From assembly GCA_903951425.1 (NCBI GenBank), contig CAJBBX010000115.1:60517-124516 (forward strand): a DNA stretch of 64,000 nt. The letters are read 5' to 3'. The DNA is from an uncultured Chthonomonas sp. (GTDB lineage Bacteria > Armatimonadota > Chthonomonadetes > Chthonomonadales > CAJBBX01). Shown in pieces: positions 9,518 to 16,817 of the stretch (position 1 is its first letter; the number at the start of each line of letters is the position of its first letter). The notes under the pieces were generated by a model that was given only the letters and a program-made list of their open reading frames with translations, ran no database searches and had not been told where the DNA came from. The translations under genes were made by a program, and so were the position numbers.

Positions 9518-9599
9518 CTCAACCTCCATGGCGCTACCGGAAGCGCACATCATCCGGTCGGCTGTCACAGACGATGATGGCCAGAACGTGCGCCAGTCC

Positions 9600-10625
9600 C
9601 TACGTGCCCTTCGGCGGCGCGATGAGGAGCGCCTCCAGAACCTTCCCTACCTCGGCGGGCGGCATCAGCTCCTGCAGGTAGCGGTGCTGCTTGGCAGGAG
9701 TGGGGATCCACTCGTTGACGCCGTGGCTCACCTTGGCGTGCATCAGGCAGAAGCCCTGCTCGGAGTGCTTCCAGAGGTTCCCGGCTCCGCGCACGGCGTA
9801 GAGCACAGCCGTCAGGTCCCACGCCTCGCGGTTGGTCAGGCCGTTGTAGTGCTGGTAGCACTGGCGCACCGGGTTGGCCTCGGGTGTGCGGCTCAGAGCC
9901 GAGCCAACCTTGATCGCCGCGCCGATGGCGAAGCCGCTGAAGACCACCGGCGTCGGCCAGTCGTTGATCGCCCGCACCGAGGCGACGGTGTCATACATGA
10001 AGTTGTACTCACCCGCCCCGCCGGGGAAGCTCCCCTCCGGGAAGACGCCGCCCATGCAGACCCACTCCTTCACCTTCTGCTTCACCAGCGCCTCGCCGTC
10101 CAGCGGGCTCACTTCGTCGGGGCGTGTGTCGAGCAAAGCTGCCAGATTGGTGAGGAAGCCCACGGAGACGATGGTCACGCTGCCGTCGGGCTGCGCTACC
10201 AGTAGCTTGCGGGCGAGCAGGGCGGCGTCGGGCGCATCGCTACTCTTCTGCAGCTTGTGCGGGCAAGCTTTGGCCACCTTCTCCACGTAGCTCGACGGCG
10301 TCTCGCGCTGCGGGTCCTTGGCGTTCTTGAAGCCGAAGATGTGGCTGCGCTGGTAGCCGATGGGCACGTTCGGCCGACCGTACCAGGTGTTGATGGCATC
10401 GGCGCAGGGCGCGACCCACTCGTTCTTTGAGCAGACCAGCACGCCCAGGATCTCCGCCTCGCCCCGGTCGGCCAGGGCATGCAGCACGGCCAGCGCACCG
10501 GCATCGTCCACATCTTCGGCCATGTCGACGTCCAGGATGATCTTAGCGGGCGCGGCCGGAGCGGCGGCGGCAGACGTAACGGCCAGCGTAGCGCAGAGAG
10601 CCAGCGCGAGAACCATCGGAGCCAT
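9600..10625 (-). CDS. Exported inosine/uridine-preferring nucleoside hydrolase-like protein
   Basis: 341 aa. The ATG at 10625 follows GGGAGGG by 5 nt. The N-terminus MAPMVLALALCATLAVTSAA is a signal peptide. Immediately after it comes KIILDVDMAEDVDDAGALAV, the calcium-binding DxDxxxDDxxA fingerprint of the nucleoside hydrolase (IUNH) family in a slightly expanded form with several extra acids. Later motifs are VTIVSVGFLTNLAALL (the usual [VI]xxGPLTNxAxA strand), a GAGEYNFMYD block and the ACID-like NREAWDLTAVLYAV near the C-terminus, where the family has the last metal-binding Asp. It would hydrolyse N-ribosides to base and ribose. Exported forms are common in polymer degraders that scavenge nucleosides. 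Confidence 0.85.
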   Translation of the reverse strand: MAPMVLALALCATLAVTSAAAAPAAPAKIILDVDMAEDVDDAGALAVLHALADRGEAEILGVLVCSKNEWVAPCADAINTWYGRPNVPIGYQRSHIFGFKNAKDPQRETPSSYVEKVAKACPHKLQKSSDAPDAALLARKLLVAQPDGSVTIVSVGFLTNLAALLDTRPDEVSPLDGEALVKQKVKEWVCMGGVFPEGSFPGGAGEYNFMYDTVASVRAINDWPTPVVFSGFAIGAAIKVGSALSRTPEANPVRQCYQHYNGLTNREAWDLTAVLYAVRGAGNLWKHSEQGFCLMHAKVSHGVNEWIPTPAKQHRYLQELMPPAEVGKVLEALLIAPPKGT

Positions 10626-10678
10626 GCATTCCCTCCCATTGTGCGCAAGGCGCATCACTGCCGCGAGTCTACCCGTAC

Positions 10679-10700
10679 GGGCAACCCCCCGTGGTTGCCC
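10679..10700. repeat. Perfect 8-bp inverted repeat with 6-nt loop
   Basis: GGGCAACC (10679-10686) and GGTTGCCC (10693-10700) form a perfect stem. It lies between the end of the helicase-nuclease gene and the start of the nucleoside hydrolase gene, both on the minus strand. No T-run follows on the minus strand, so a canonical intrinsic terminator is not supported. It could be a Rho-assisted terminator, a processing hairpin or part of a larger repeat with the REP-like element 43 bp away. Confidence 0.5.
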
Positions 10701-10742
10701 CGGTGGCGGATCGCCCCCGGTTGCGGAATGTCGTCCCGTGCA

Positions 10743-10768
10743 GGGCAGGCACGGAGGCCTGCCCCTAC
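10743..10768. repeat. REP-like palindrome, copy 1
   Basis: GGGCAGGC (10743-10750), a 6-nt loop, GCCTGCCC (10757-10764), then CTAC. The stem is perfect over 8 bp. Copy 2 at 16791-16817 has the same layout, loop length and trailing CCTAC. The element's CTA at 10765-10767 is the complement of the TAG stop of the SNF2-nuclease gene, so the palindrome begins directly after the coding frame. Confidence 0.7.
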
Positions 10769-12915
10769 AGGCCCTCCAGTTTGGCAGCATCCCACAGGTC
10801 GATGCCGTGCCCCCTTGCGAATGCCTGGGCATCGACGGTGAAGCCCGAGGGCGCCGCGACGATGGGATGCGTCCCCGGCGTCCGGTCGGGCACCGCGCCG
10901 CGCAGTTCGCGCACGACCGCCACACCTACCGGCGCCTGCAGATTCTTGCACTGGATCAGAAGGAGGCTGGCGATCCCCAGCTCGTCGATGCGCTCCGCGC
11001 GGATGTCGATGCCGCCGTCGCGCGAGCGGGCCGTCAGCTCCGCGGCGAACCCCTGCGCCTGTAGCCGGTCGCGAAGCCAGCGCTCGAAGGCCTCACCATC
11101 CATCTCCCCGAACGAGGCGGCATCGGCCCCGACTCGCGCGGGGCCCGCCTTCCGGGGGGCGCTGAGCCCGAAGAGACCGAAGAGCTCCTGCTCGGAGAGG
11201 GAGGCGGAGAGGTCGATCGACACGTCGTCCACGATCTCGCTGAAGAGCGCCCTCTTCTCGCGCAGCTTGGCGTCGATGCGTTCCTCGATCGTGTCGGCGC
11301 AGACATACCGGTAAACCGTGACGGGGAACCGCTGGCCCATCCTGTGCGCCCGGGCCTCCGCCTGCTCCTCGACTGCCGGGTTCCACCAGCGGTCCATATG
11401 GAACACGTAGGAGGCCGCCTGCAGGTTCAGTCCCACACCGCCGGCGCGAAGCGAAAGGACCATGACCCGGTGGTTTCGCGACTGTGTGAAGCGGTCCACC
11501 ACTTCCTGCCGCGCACCGGCCGCCATGGCGCCCGTCAGCTCCAGTGGCCTGAGCTCCTGCAGCGCGTCGCAGACCCATCGGGTGCCGAAGCCGGCGTCCG
11601 TGAACTGGCTGAAGACGAGCGCCTGCTGGTCCTCGGCCACGACCTCCCGCAGGCGCTCGGCCATGTCGTCGAGCTTGGCGCTCTGCCCGGTAGCCGGGTC
11701 GCGGTTGCATATCTGCTTCAGGCGTCCAATCAGCTCCAGGATGTGCGTCACCGTCACCGGCTGGGAGGAGCTGCTCAGGCGGACGATCCCCTCGCGCTCG
11801 GCCATGTCGTAGGCGGCCCGCTGGCCCTCGGCCAGGTCGACCGTGAGGTCAACCACGCTCTTCTCGGGTAGCTCCGTCAGCACGTCGGCCTTCCGCCGCC
11901 GTATCTGCAGCGTGGCTAGCCGCTCCTTCAGCGCGGCCCGGTCGCAGCTGATCGCCGCCGAGTTGCCGGGTTCGGCAAGCAGGAACTCCAGTATGGAGGC
12001 CACGTCATCGACCTTGTTCTCAAGCGGGGTGCCGGTCAGGGCCCAGCGCCGTTCGCCGCGGAGCGCCCGGCAGGCTCGGGATATGCCGGTATCGCGGTTC
12101 TTGATGCGCGACGCCTCGTCCAGGATGACGCACGGCAGTGTGCCGCGCAGCGCCGGCGCGTTCTCCACCTCCAGGGTGTCGCTGCGAAGCGTGTCATACG
12201 AGACCAGCCGCACATGCGCCGGCTGCCGCCAGAGCGTCGCCCGCGACGCCGGGTCTCCGCGCACCGGCACTACCGCCAGTTCGGGCGCCCAGAGCGCAAG
12301 CTCGCGCTGCCATTGCACGAGGAGGCTGGACGGGCAGACGATGAGCGCGTCGGTCATGCCGTCGCGGTGCGCCAGGATGCGCAAGGCCGCGATAGCCTGG
12401 ATGGTCTTGCCGAGGCCCATCTCGTCGGCTAGGAGCAGCGCAGGCCTCTCCAGCAGAGCCTGCACTCCCTGCTGCTGGTAGGGCAGCAGGGGCGCGTGCC
12501 ACTGCAGGACCCCTCCCGGCGCTACGAGTTGCTCCAGCGGCGGCTGCAACACGGCAACGAGGCGGGCGATCAGGGCATCCGTCTGCGCGGAGACCGGGCC
12601 CGGCGCGCACACCTGTCTGGCCGCGCCGGGGCCGACGCGGTTGAACGCCGTACCGGAGCCCGGCGCCGGAGTGCGAAGCCCGTACAGGTCAAACGCCGCT
12701 GCGGCCCTCAGAGACGGCATGGGCTCAGCCGTCGCAACCACGGCTCGCGACGCCGGGCAGGTTTGGGCGGCCTGCGACGTCCCGCCGCCGCATTCGATGG
12801 CATCGCCGGCGACCAACACCGCCTGCCCGGGCTTCGGCATCCACGATCGGCCCATCCCCGGTAGCCGGATGCGCGGGGCCACGGGCGCCGGCGGCGCACC
12901 GACATAGGCGATCAC
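10765..12915 (-). CDS. SNF2-family helicase fused to an Mrr-type restriction endonuclease domain
   Basis: 716 aa, GTG start overlapping the stop of the upstream gene (GTGA). Residues 1-130 are unassigned. The helicase core spans about 140-545: Walker A DEMGLGKT at 164-171, motif II DEAS at 266-269 (variant of DEAH/DEGH), motif III LTGTPLEN at 293-300, motifs V-VI LSLRAGGVGLNLQAASYVFH and AEARAHRMGQ at 488-528. A C-terminal module from about 608 (FERWLRDRLQAQGFAAELTA) carries DGGID at 633-637 (catalytic-type acids D633 and D636) and QCK at 655-657, the PD-(D/E)xK signature of Mrr-like nucleases. It is thus an ATP-driven duplex DNA translocase with a built-in nuclease. It is the last gene of a five-gene operon with two BrxD-like ATPases, a setting that points to phage defence or foreign-DNA processing. 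Confidence 0.9.
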   Translation of the reverse strand: MIAYVGAPPAPVAPRIRLPGMGRSWMPKPGQAVLVAGDAIECGGGTSQAAQTCPASRAVVATAEPMPSLRAAAAFDLYGLRTPAPGSGTAFNRVGPGAARQVCAPGPVSAQTDALIARLVAVLQPPLEQLVAPGGVLQWHAPLLPYQQQGVQALLERPALLLADEMGLGKTIQAIAALRILAHRDGMTDALIVCPSSLLVQWQRELALWAPELAVVPVRGDPASRATLWRQPAHVRLVSYDTLRSDTLEVENAPALRGTLPCVILDEASRIKNRDTGISRACRALRGERRWALTGTPLENKVDDVASILEFLLAEPGNSAAISCDRAALKERLATLQIRRRKADVLTELPEKSVVDLTVDLAEGQRAAYDMAEREGIVRLSSSSQPVTVTHILELIGRLKQICNRDPATGQSAKLDDMAERLREVVAEDQQALVFSQFTDAGFGTRWVCDALQELRPLELTGAMAAGARQEVVDRFTQSRNHRVMVLSLRAGGVGLNLQAASYVFHMDRWWNPAVEEQAEARAHRMGQRFPVTVYRYVCADTIEERIDAKLREKRALFSEIVDDVSIDLSASLSEQELFGLFGLSAPRKAGPARVGADAASFGEMDGEAFERWLRDRLQAQGFAAELTARSRDGGIDIRAERIDELGIASLLLIQCKNLQAPVGVAVVRELRGAVPDRTPGTHPIVAAPSGFTVDAQAFARGHGIDLWDAAKLEGL

Positions 12916-13436
12916 TGAGCGTCAGTGGGGCCCATCACGGCCCCATAGGCTTCAGTCAGGCCCTGCAACGCGCGCTCAAAGGGCTCGACGAGCAGGTTGC
13001 GGCCGGCAAGGTCCTCCACCATCTGGGTAGCGGGCAACCCCAGGCCGGGCGTGCCGTTGACCCAGGAAACCTCCGGAGACCCGCCTGGACCGGAGCCGAC
13101 GACGCCGAACGGAACGCTCGGCGCCAGATCTTGGAGCCGGAAGCCGGACCCCGCAAGGTCCGTCTCCGCCAACAACAGGTCGGGTTCGACGCGCGGAGCG
13201 TCGAAGAGGCTGTGACAGAGCGCCGTGAGGCCCGCAGGCAGGACCCGCTCCTCGGGCCAGAGGAACCCGCCGGGCAACGAGAGGCGGTTGTGGATGAACT
13301 CCTGCGGATGGCCGTAGGCGTCGAGCAGCAGCAGGGCGCCGAAGAGCACGCGCCCCTGCGCGACGCGGTGCACTTTCAGGTAGGCCACGCTGCGCCCTCG
13401 CCCCGTCGGCGCCATGCGTCGATATGGTACAGCCAT
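12912..13436 (-). CDS. Unknown 174-aa protein of the helicase-nuclease cassette
   Basis: The ATG at 13436 has GGAGGGGAG upstream. It starts 3 nt after the BrxD-like ATPase gene ends and overlaps the helicase gene by 4 nt, so translation is coupled on both sides. No signal peptide, membrane segment or catalytic motif is visible. The sequence has short predicted strands (RVLFGALLLLDAYGHPQEF) followed by loop-rich segments with many Gly/Pro (VVGSGPGGSPEVSW) and a C-terminal helix (EDLAGRNLLVEPFERALQGL). I do not recognise the family. Its place between an ATPase and a helicase suggests an adaptor or specificity subunit, which is inference. Confidence 0.7.
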   Translation of the reverse strand: MAVPYRRMAPTGRGRSVAYLKVHRVAQGRVLFGALLLLDAYGHPQEFIHNRLSLPGGFLWPEERVLPAGLTALCHSLFDAPRVEPDLLLAETDLAGSGFRLQDLAPSVPFGVVGSGPGGSPEVSWVNGTPGLGLPATQMVEDLAGRNLLVEPFERALQGLTEAYGAVMGPTDAQ

Positions 13437-13439
13437 ACG

Positions 13440-14663
13440 TTACTCCCCTCCTCCACCAGCGTCAAACTCAAGCACGGAGTCGTCCACCTCGTTGGTGTCG
13501 AACTCCATGGCCGTCTCGGTTACGGTGGGCGCGTAGCCGGGGTAGATGCGCTCCAGGTCCCAGGTGGCTATCCACCGACGGATCTCGCTCCGAACCGACA
13601 GGCGGCCGCCGACCGGCACCTCGGCCACCTCGGCAAGCCCGTAGGCCGCCTTGTAGAGGCCGGCGACCTTGAACTGCGTGCCCTGCAATTGCTCCGAGCT
13701 CAGGTCGACAAGCGGCGCGAAGCCGCTCCGCAGGAAGTCCGCACCATCCAGCGCAGGTGATTCCGAGGTCCCGTCCGGCGCCAAGCCGCCGATCAGGCCG
13801 AGCTTGGCGCGGTCGTACCGCAGCACCGTGTCGAGGATGCCCTGGTTGCACATCCAAACGGTGACGAGCGCCGAGCCCGGCTGCCGGCTCTGCTCCACCC
13901 ACCATGCAATCTCCTCATAGGCGGCAAGCCTCTGCCGGAACGAGAAGGTAGCGAGGCGCTCGACCTCGTCGAAGAGGACCACCAGGCCCGGCGCACAGAA
14001 GGCACGGGCCAGGCGGGCAAGTACCCGGATGCGGTCATGCGCCAGCGCGTCGTTCCTGGGTCCGCCCTTCAGGTCCCAGCCGGCCGTCTGCTTGTGGGCG
14101 CGCAGCCGCTTGGTTATCTCCGTCTTCGCCAGCGGCATGCCCTGCAGGTCGTTCAGCACCTGCGTTCGGAACTCAAGATCGGCGCGCTCCTCCTCGTAGA
14201 GATATAGCATGGCCTCGAACCTCGGGTTGACGCCGGCATCCCTGGCCCAACGCCGAAGGCCGCCCCAGCGGTCGGTATCGGTGTGCGAATGTGCGGCCAT
14301 CCCGCGGTAGGCTTCGCCCGTATGGCCAAGCACCGTTGCGTTACGCCCTACTTCCTGCAGCACCGCCTTCGCGATGCCCAACGGCGTCTCCGGGCTCACG
14401 ACGACCGTGGATGTCACGAATCCGCGCCGCAGGGCCTCGTCGCGCATGTAGGCCAGCAGGTGGCTCTTGCCGTGGCCGAAGCTGGCCTTGGCCGCCACGG
14501 GCGCCGCATCAACCGCGTCCGTCTCGGCGGCCTCAAGCGCGGCCTGAAACTGCTCATCCACTGCCGTCTGTGTCGTCCCGAGCGCCCGCACGCTGTGGGA
14601 GCCGGGCACGCCCGAGCGCAGCGCCTCGATGGCTTGCCGCGCCTCGACCTGGTCTGGTCTCAT
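13440..14663 (-). CDS. BrxD-like ATPase (DUF2791 type, intact P-loop)
   Basis: 407 aa, ATG start inside the end of the preceding gene (ATGA overlap). Walker A is SFGHGKSHLL (G63 to S67) after a short N-terminal helix region. Walker B is LVVLFDEVERL (D232, E233). After it comes a sensor-like strand, SALVTVWMCNQGILDTVL. The overall plan (ARxAIEALRSGVP opening, AKASFGHGKSHLLAYM, strand VVVSPETPLG, FDEVE) matches the BREX ATP-binding protein BrxD/DUF2791 family, an AAA+-like group found in type 2/6 BREX and other defence islands. No pglX methyltransferase, pglZ or brxC is present, so this is not a BREX locus. It probably powers or controls the helicase-nuclease made two genes downstream. Confidence 0.8.
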   Translation of the reverse strand: MRPDQVEARQAIEALRSGVPGSHSVRALGTTQTAVDEQFQAALEAAETDAVDAAPVAAKASFGHGKSHLLAYMRDEALRRGFVTSTVVVSPETPLGIAKAVLQEVGRNATVLGHTGEAYRGMAAHSHTDTDRWGGLRRWARDAGVNPRFEAMLYLYEEERADLEFRTQVLNDLQGMPLAKTEITKRLRAHKQTAGWDLKGGPRNDALAHDRIRVLARLARAFCAPGLVVLFDEVERLATFSFRQRLAAYEEIAWWVEQSRQPGSALVTVWMCNQGILDTVLRYDRAKLGLIGGLAPDGTSESPALDGADFLRSGFAPLVDLSSEQLQGTQFKVAGLYKAAYGLAEVAEVPVGGRLSVRSEIRRWIATWDLERIYPGYAPTVTETAMEFDTNEVDDSVLEFDAGGGGE

Positions 14664-15778
14664 CGCTCATCTCCCTCCAGGTCGACCAGCGCGGCGGCCG
14701 GGTTGGCCCGTCCCGTATCGGCGATCTCCTGGCCGATACGTGTCTGTAGTGCGTCATAGTCATAGAAGGTACGGCGTCCCCGTTCGGAAGCGGCGTAGTA
14801 TGACGGTGGCGTCAAAACCACCATGAAGAGGCCGGGAAAGCGGTCGATCTCATCGATGAATCGGCGTAGCGAAGCCAGCATCTGGTAGTAGGGGCCGTCC
14901 GCGTACGCGATGCCCGGCGCGGCGTCACGACGGCCCAACAGCGCGTTCAGTTGCGCGGCCGTTAGCCCCGTTCCGCCAGAAGCGGCCGCGCGAAGGTCAC
15001 GGTCGACCGCGACGTTGCGCTCCAGCGCTGTGATCCGCCGATGGATGTAGGGCCTGAAGTCGAACACAACCAGCAGGCCGGACTTGCCGCGTCGCAGTAG
15101 CCAGTGGCAGTAGGAGGCCAGGTAGTGCCGCGCGTTCGCCGGGCCGATCCGACCGAATATCTGGAGCCGCTTCAGCGCCGCCGCGCCGCCGGGGAGCGAC
15201 TTGCCCTTGAGCCAGGCAAGCAGCACCTCGTCGGTCGTGGGGGACCGCTCATCACGGCGAAGCGCCGAGCTGAAGAGGTATGCCAGGGCGGCACGGAACT
15301 CCAGCGTCAGCCGGTGGTCGCGGATTCGGTTGTCCAGCTCACGCTCATAGACCTGTAGCAGTCGATTGGCATCCAAGCCAGCCGCCTGAGCCACCGCGTC
15401 TACGTCTCGCAGGTCGACGTCGGTCGGGATCGCCACGCCAGTCTGCCTCTCAAGGAAGGAGCGGGCCTCAGCCTCGGCCCACGACTTCCACTCGGCGTGG
15501 CGCGTGACAGCAGCGAAGAGCCGGTCGATCCGGTGCAGGTTGGGCGCCCTGCCATCCTCGTCACGGACACCGGGGTCCAGATGGACGGCCTCAAACCCGC
15601 ACTGCGTGGCTACCTGCGTTAGCCGGCTCGATGCCGCCGCCAGTGTAGCGTCCGAACCGCTGACGAACCGGATGGCCGATCCACCGGCCGCGACCGGCCC
15701 GGTCAGGTACTCGGACCGTGCAAACGAAACCCAGTCGTCGACGGTCAGCCGCGAGTTTTCTGATGTTGCGTTGCTCAT
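14660..15778 (-). CDS. Degenerate DUF2791/BrxD-like protein (P-loop lost)
   Basis: 372 aa, ATG at 15778 with GGGGGA upstream. It overlaps the next gene by 4 nt. The C-terminal third is typical DUF2791: PYYQMLASLRRFIDEIDRFP, GLFMVVLTPPSYYAASERGR, RTFYDYDALQTRIG. At the place of the P-loop the sequence is IRFVSGSDATLAAASS (residues about 36-51), which has no GKS/T. At Walker B it reads LLVVFDFRPY (D240, then Phe instead of Glu). It therefore looks like a catalytically dead paralogue of the adjacent intact ATPase, and the two may form a mixed complex. The loss of residues is seen directly; pairing is inference. Confidence 0.75.
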   Translation of the reverse strand: MSNATSENSRLTVDDWVSFARSEYLTGPVAAGGSAIRFVSGSDATLAAASSRLTQVATQCGFEAVHLDPGVRDEDGRAPNLHRIDRLFAAVTRHAEWKSWAEAEARSFLERQTGVAIPTDVDLRDVDAVAQAAGLDANRLLQVYERELDNRIRDHRLTLEFRAALAYLFSSALRRDERSPTTDEVLLAWLKGKSLPGGAAALKRLQIFGRIGPANARHYLASYCHWLLRRGKSGLLVVFDFRPYIHRRITALERNVAVDRDLRAAASGGTGLTAAQLNALLGRRDAAPGIAYADGPYYQMLASLRRFIDEIDRFPGLFMVVLTPPSYYAASERGRRTFYDYDALQTRIGQEIADTGRANPAAALVDLEGDER

Positions 15779-15793
15779 GCCGTTCCCCCATGG

Positions 15794-16618
15794 CTACAGG
15801 AAGCGAATGCCCCAGAAGCGGTTCACATGGCCGTCCTCGCCGTAGACCGTGAAGATGTCCTTCTCCTTTGGTCGGCCGCCCGGCGTCTCGACCTGGTACA
15901 CGCGACCGTCCTTGGTGGTTCGGATCGCCGACATCCGTAGCGCGTAGATCCGCTGGCCGAAGTCCACGGTCGGGTTGGCCTTCCTCCAGCCGGGCGTGTC
16001 AGCGAAGAGCGCGTAGATCTCGTGGAACGGAGCGTAGATCTCGTTCTGACCCGCACTCAGCCGCTTGGCTGCCGCATAGAGCCCTTCTAGGAACTCCTGG
16101 CAGTTGGCCCCGGAGACGCGGTCGCGGTGCACCTTAACCTCGTCGGCGACAACGGAAGGGCGCAACGATGGGAAACCTGTAGAGAGCAGCCGTAGCCGCG
16201 ACCGGGCTAGGTCCGATGCGACCACCACCGGCGGACAGACCAGGGCACCGCTGGGGTCCCGGAATGCCCTGATGCCGTGGCGGCTACGCAGCGTCTCGAT
16301 CAGTTCCTGACGCCAGGCGTCACCGGCCAGGTAGTTGGCCACATCAATGTCGCCGGCGGCGGCTCGGAGCGCCTCGGGCACCTCATCCAGCGCCTTCCTC
16401 GCCGCCGCGATGGCCTTCTGTCGGTTCGCCAGGTGGCCCAGCTTGGTCGCCTTCTGCCAGGCCTTGATCGCCGAGTTTAGCTTGCCGGCCTGCTTTACCA
16501 GCGCATCCACCCGCGCCTCGGCCTCGGCCAGCGCGGGCTCCAACGCCTGCAAGTCGGGGTTCTCTACTACCGGCGCCACTCCACCATCCATCGCTCCGCC
16601 CAGATCGTCGATCGCCAT
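15794..16618 (-). CDS. Coiled-coil protein, first gene of the helicase-nuclease cassette
   Basis: 274 aa. The ATG at 16618 lies 5 nt after GGAGG; a GTG at 16624 would overlap that site and is less likely. Residues about 20-80 form a Ala/Glu/Lys-rich helix (LEPALAEAEARVDALVKQAG, then LNSAIKAWQKATKLGHLANR) typical of a coiled coil. The C-terminal half is mixed alpha/beta (ALVCPPVVVASDLARSRLRL, GRVYQVETPGGRPKEKDIF) without known motifs. It is followed 15 nt later by the degenerate ATPase gene. The family is unknown to me. As lead gene it may be the sensor or a structural subunit. Confidence 0.7.
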   Translation of the reverse strand: MAIDDLGGAMDGGVAPVVENPDLQALEPALAEAEARVDALVKQAGKLNSAIKAWQKATKLGHLANRQKAIAAARKALDEVPEALRAAAGDIDVANYLAGDAWRQELIETLRSRHGIRAFRDPSGALVCPPVVVASDLARSRLRLLSTGFPSLRPSVVADEVKVHRDRVSGANCQEFLEGLYAAAKRLSAGQNEIYAPFHEIYALFADTPGWRKANPTVDFGQRIYALRMSAIRTTKDGRVYQVETPGGRPKEKDIFTVYGEDGHVNRFWGIRFL

Positions 16619-16790
16619 GATCACCTCCGCGAGTGTTCAGTAACGCACTATGGCCTTGGCCTTGGGTAGCCTGTGGCGGCCGGGTAGGGCTTCCGCGAGG
16701 GACGCGAATCCGTGGCCGTCAAGAGGGCTACTGGCGTGGGTGCGCCAAAACCGGAAGGCCTTCAGGCGAAATCGCTGAAAATCGTGGAGC

Positions 16791-16817
16791 GGGGCAGGCG
16801 CGGCGGCCCGCCCCTAC
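16791..16817. repeat. REP-like palindrome, copy 2
   Basis: GGGGCAGGC (16791-16799), loop GCGGCG-like, then GCCCGCCCC and TAC. The stem has one mismatch. Layout and trailing CCTAC equal copy 1 at 10743-10768. As there, the CTA at 16814-16816 is the complement of the TAG stop of the gene ending here, the PLP decarboxylase. The two copies are in the same orientation and enclose the five-gene cassette. Confidence 0.65.

Noticed and set aside
10765..16618. The cassette as a BREX or DISARM system
   Set aside because: Only the BrxD-like ATPase is shared with BREX. PglX, PglZ, BrxC and BrxA/B, and the DISARM genes, are absent within the flanking 10 kb.
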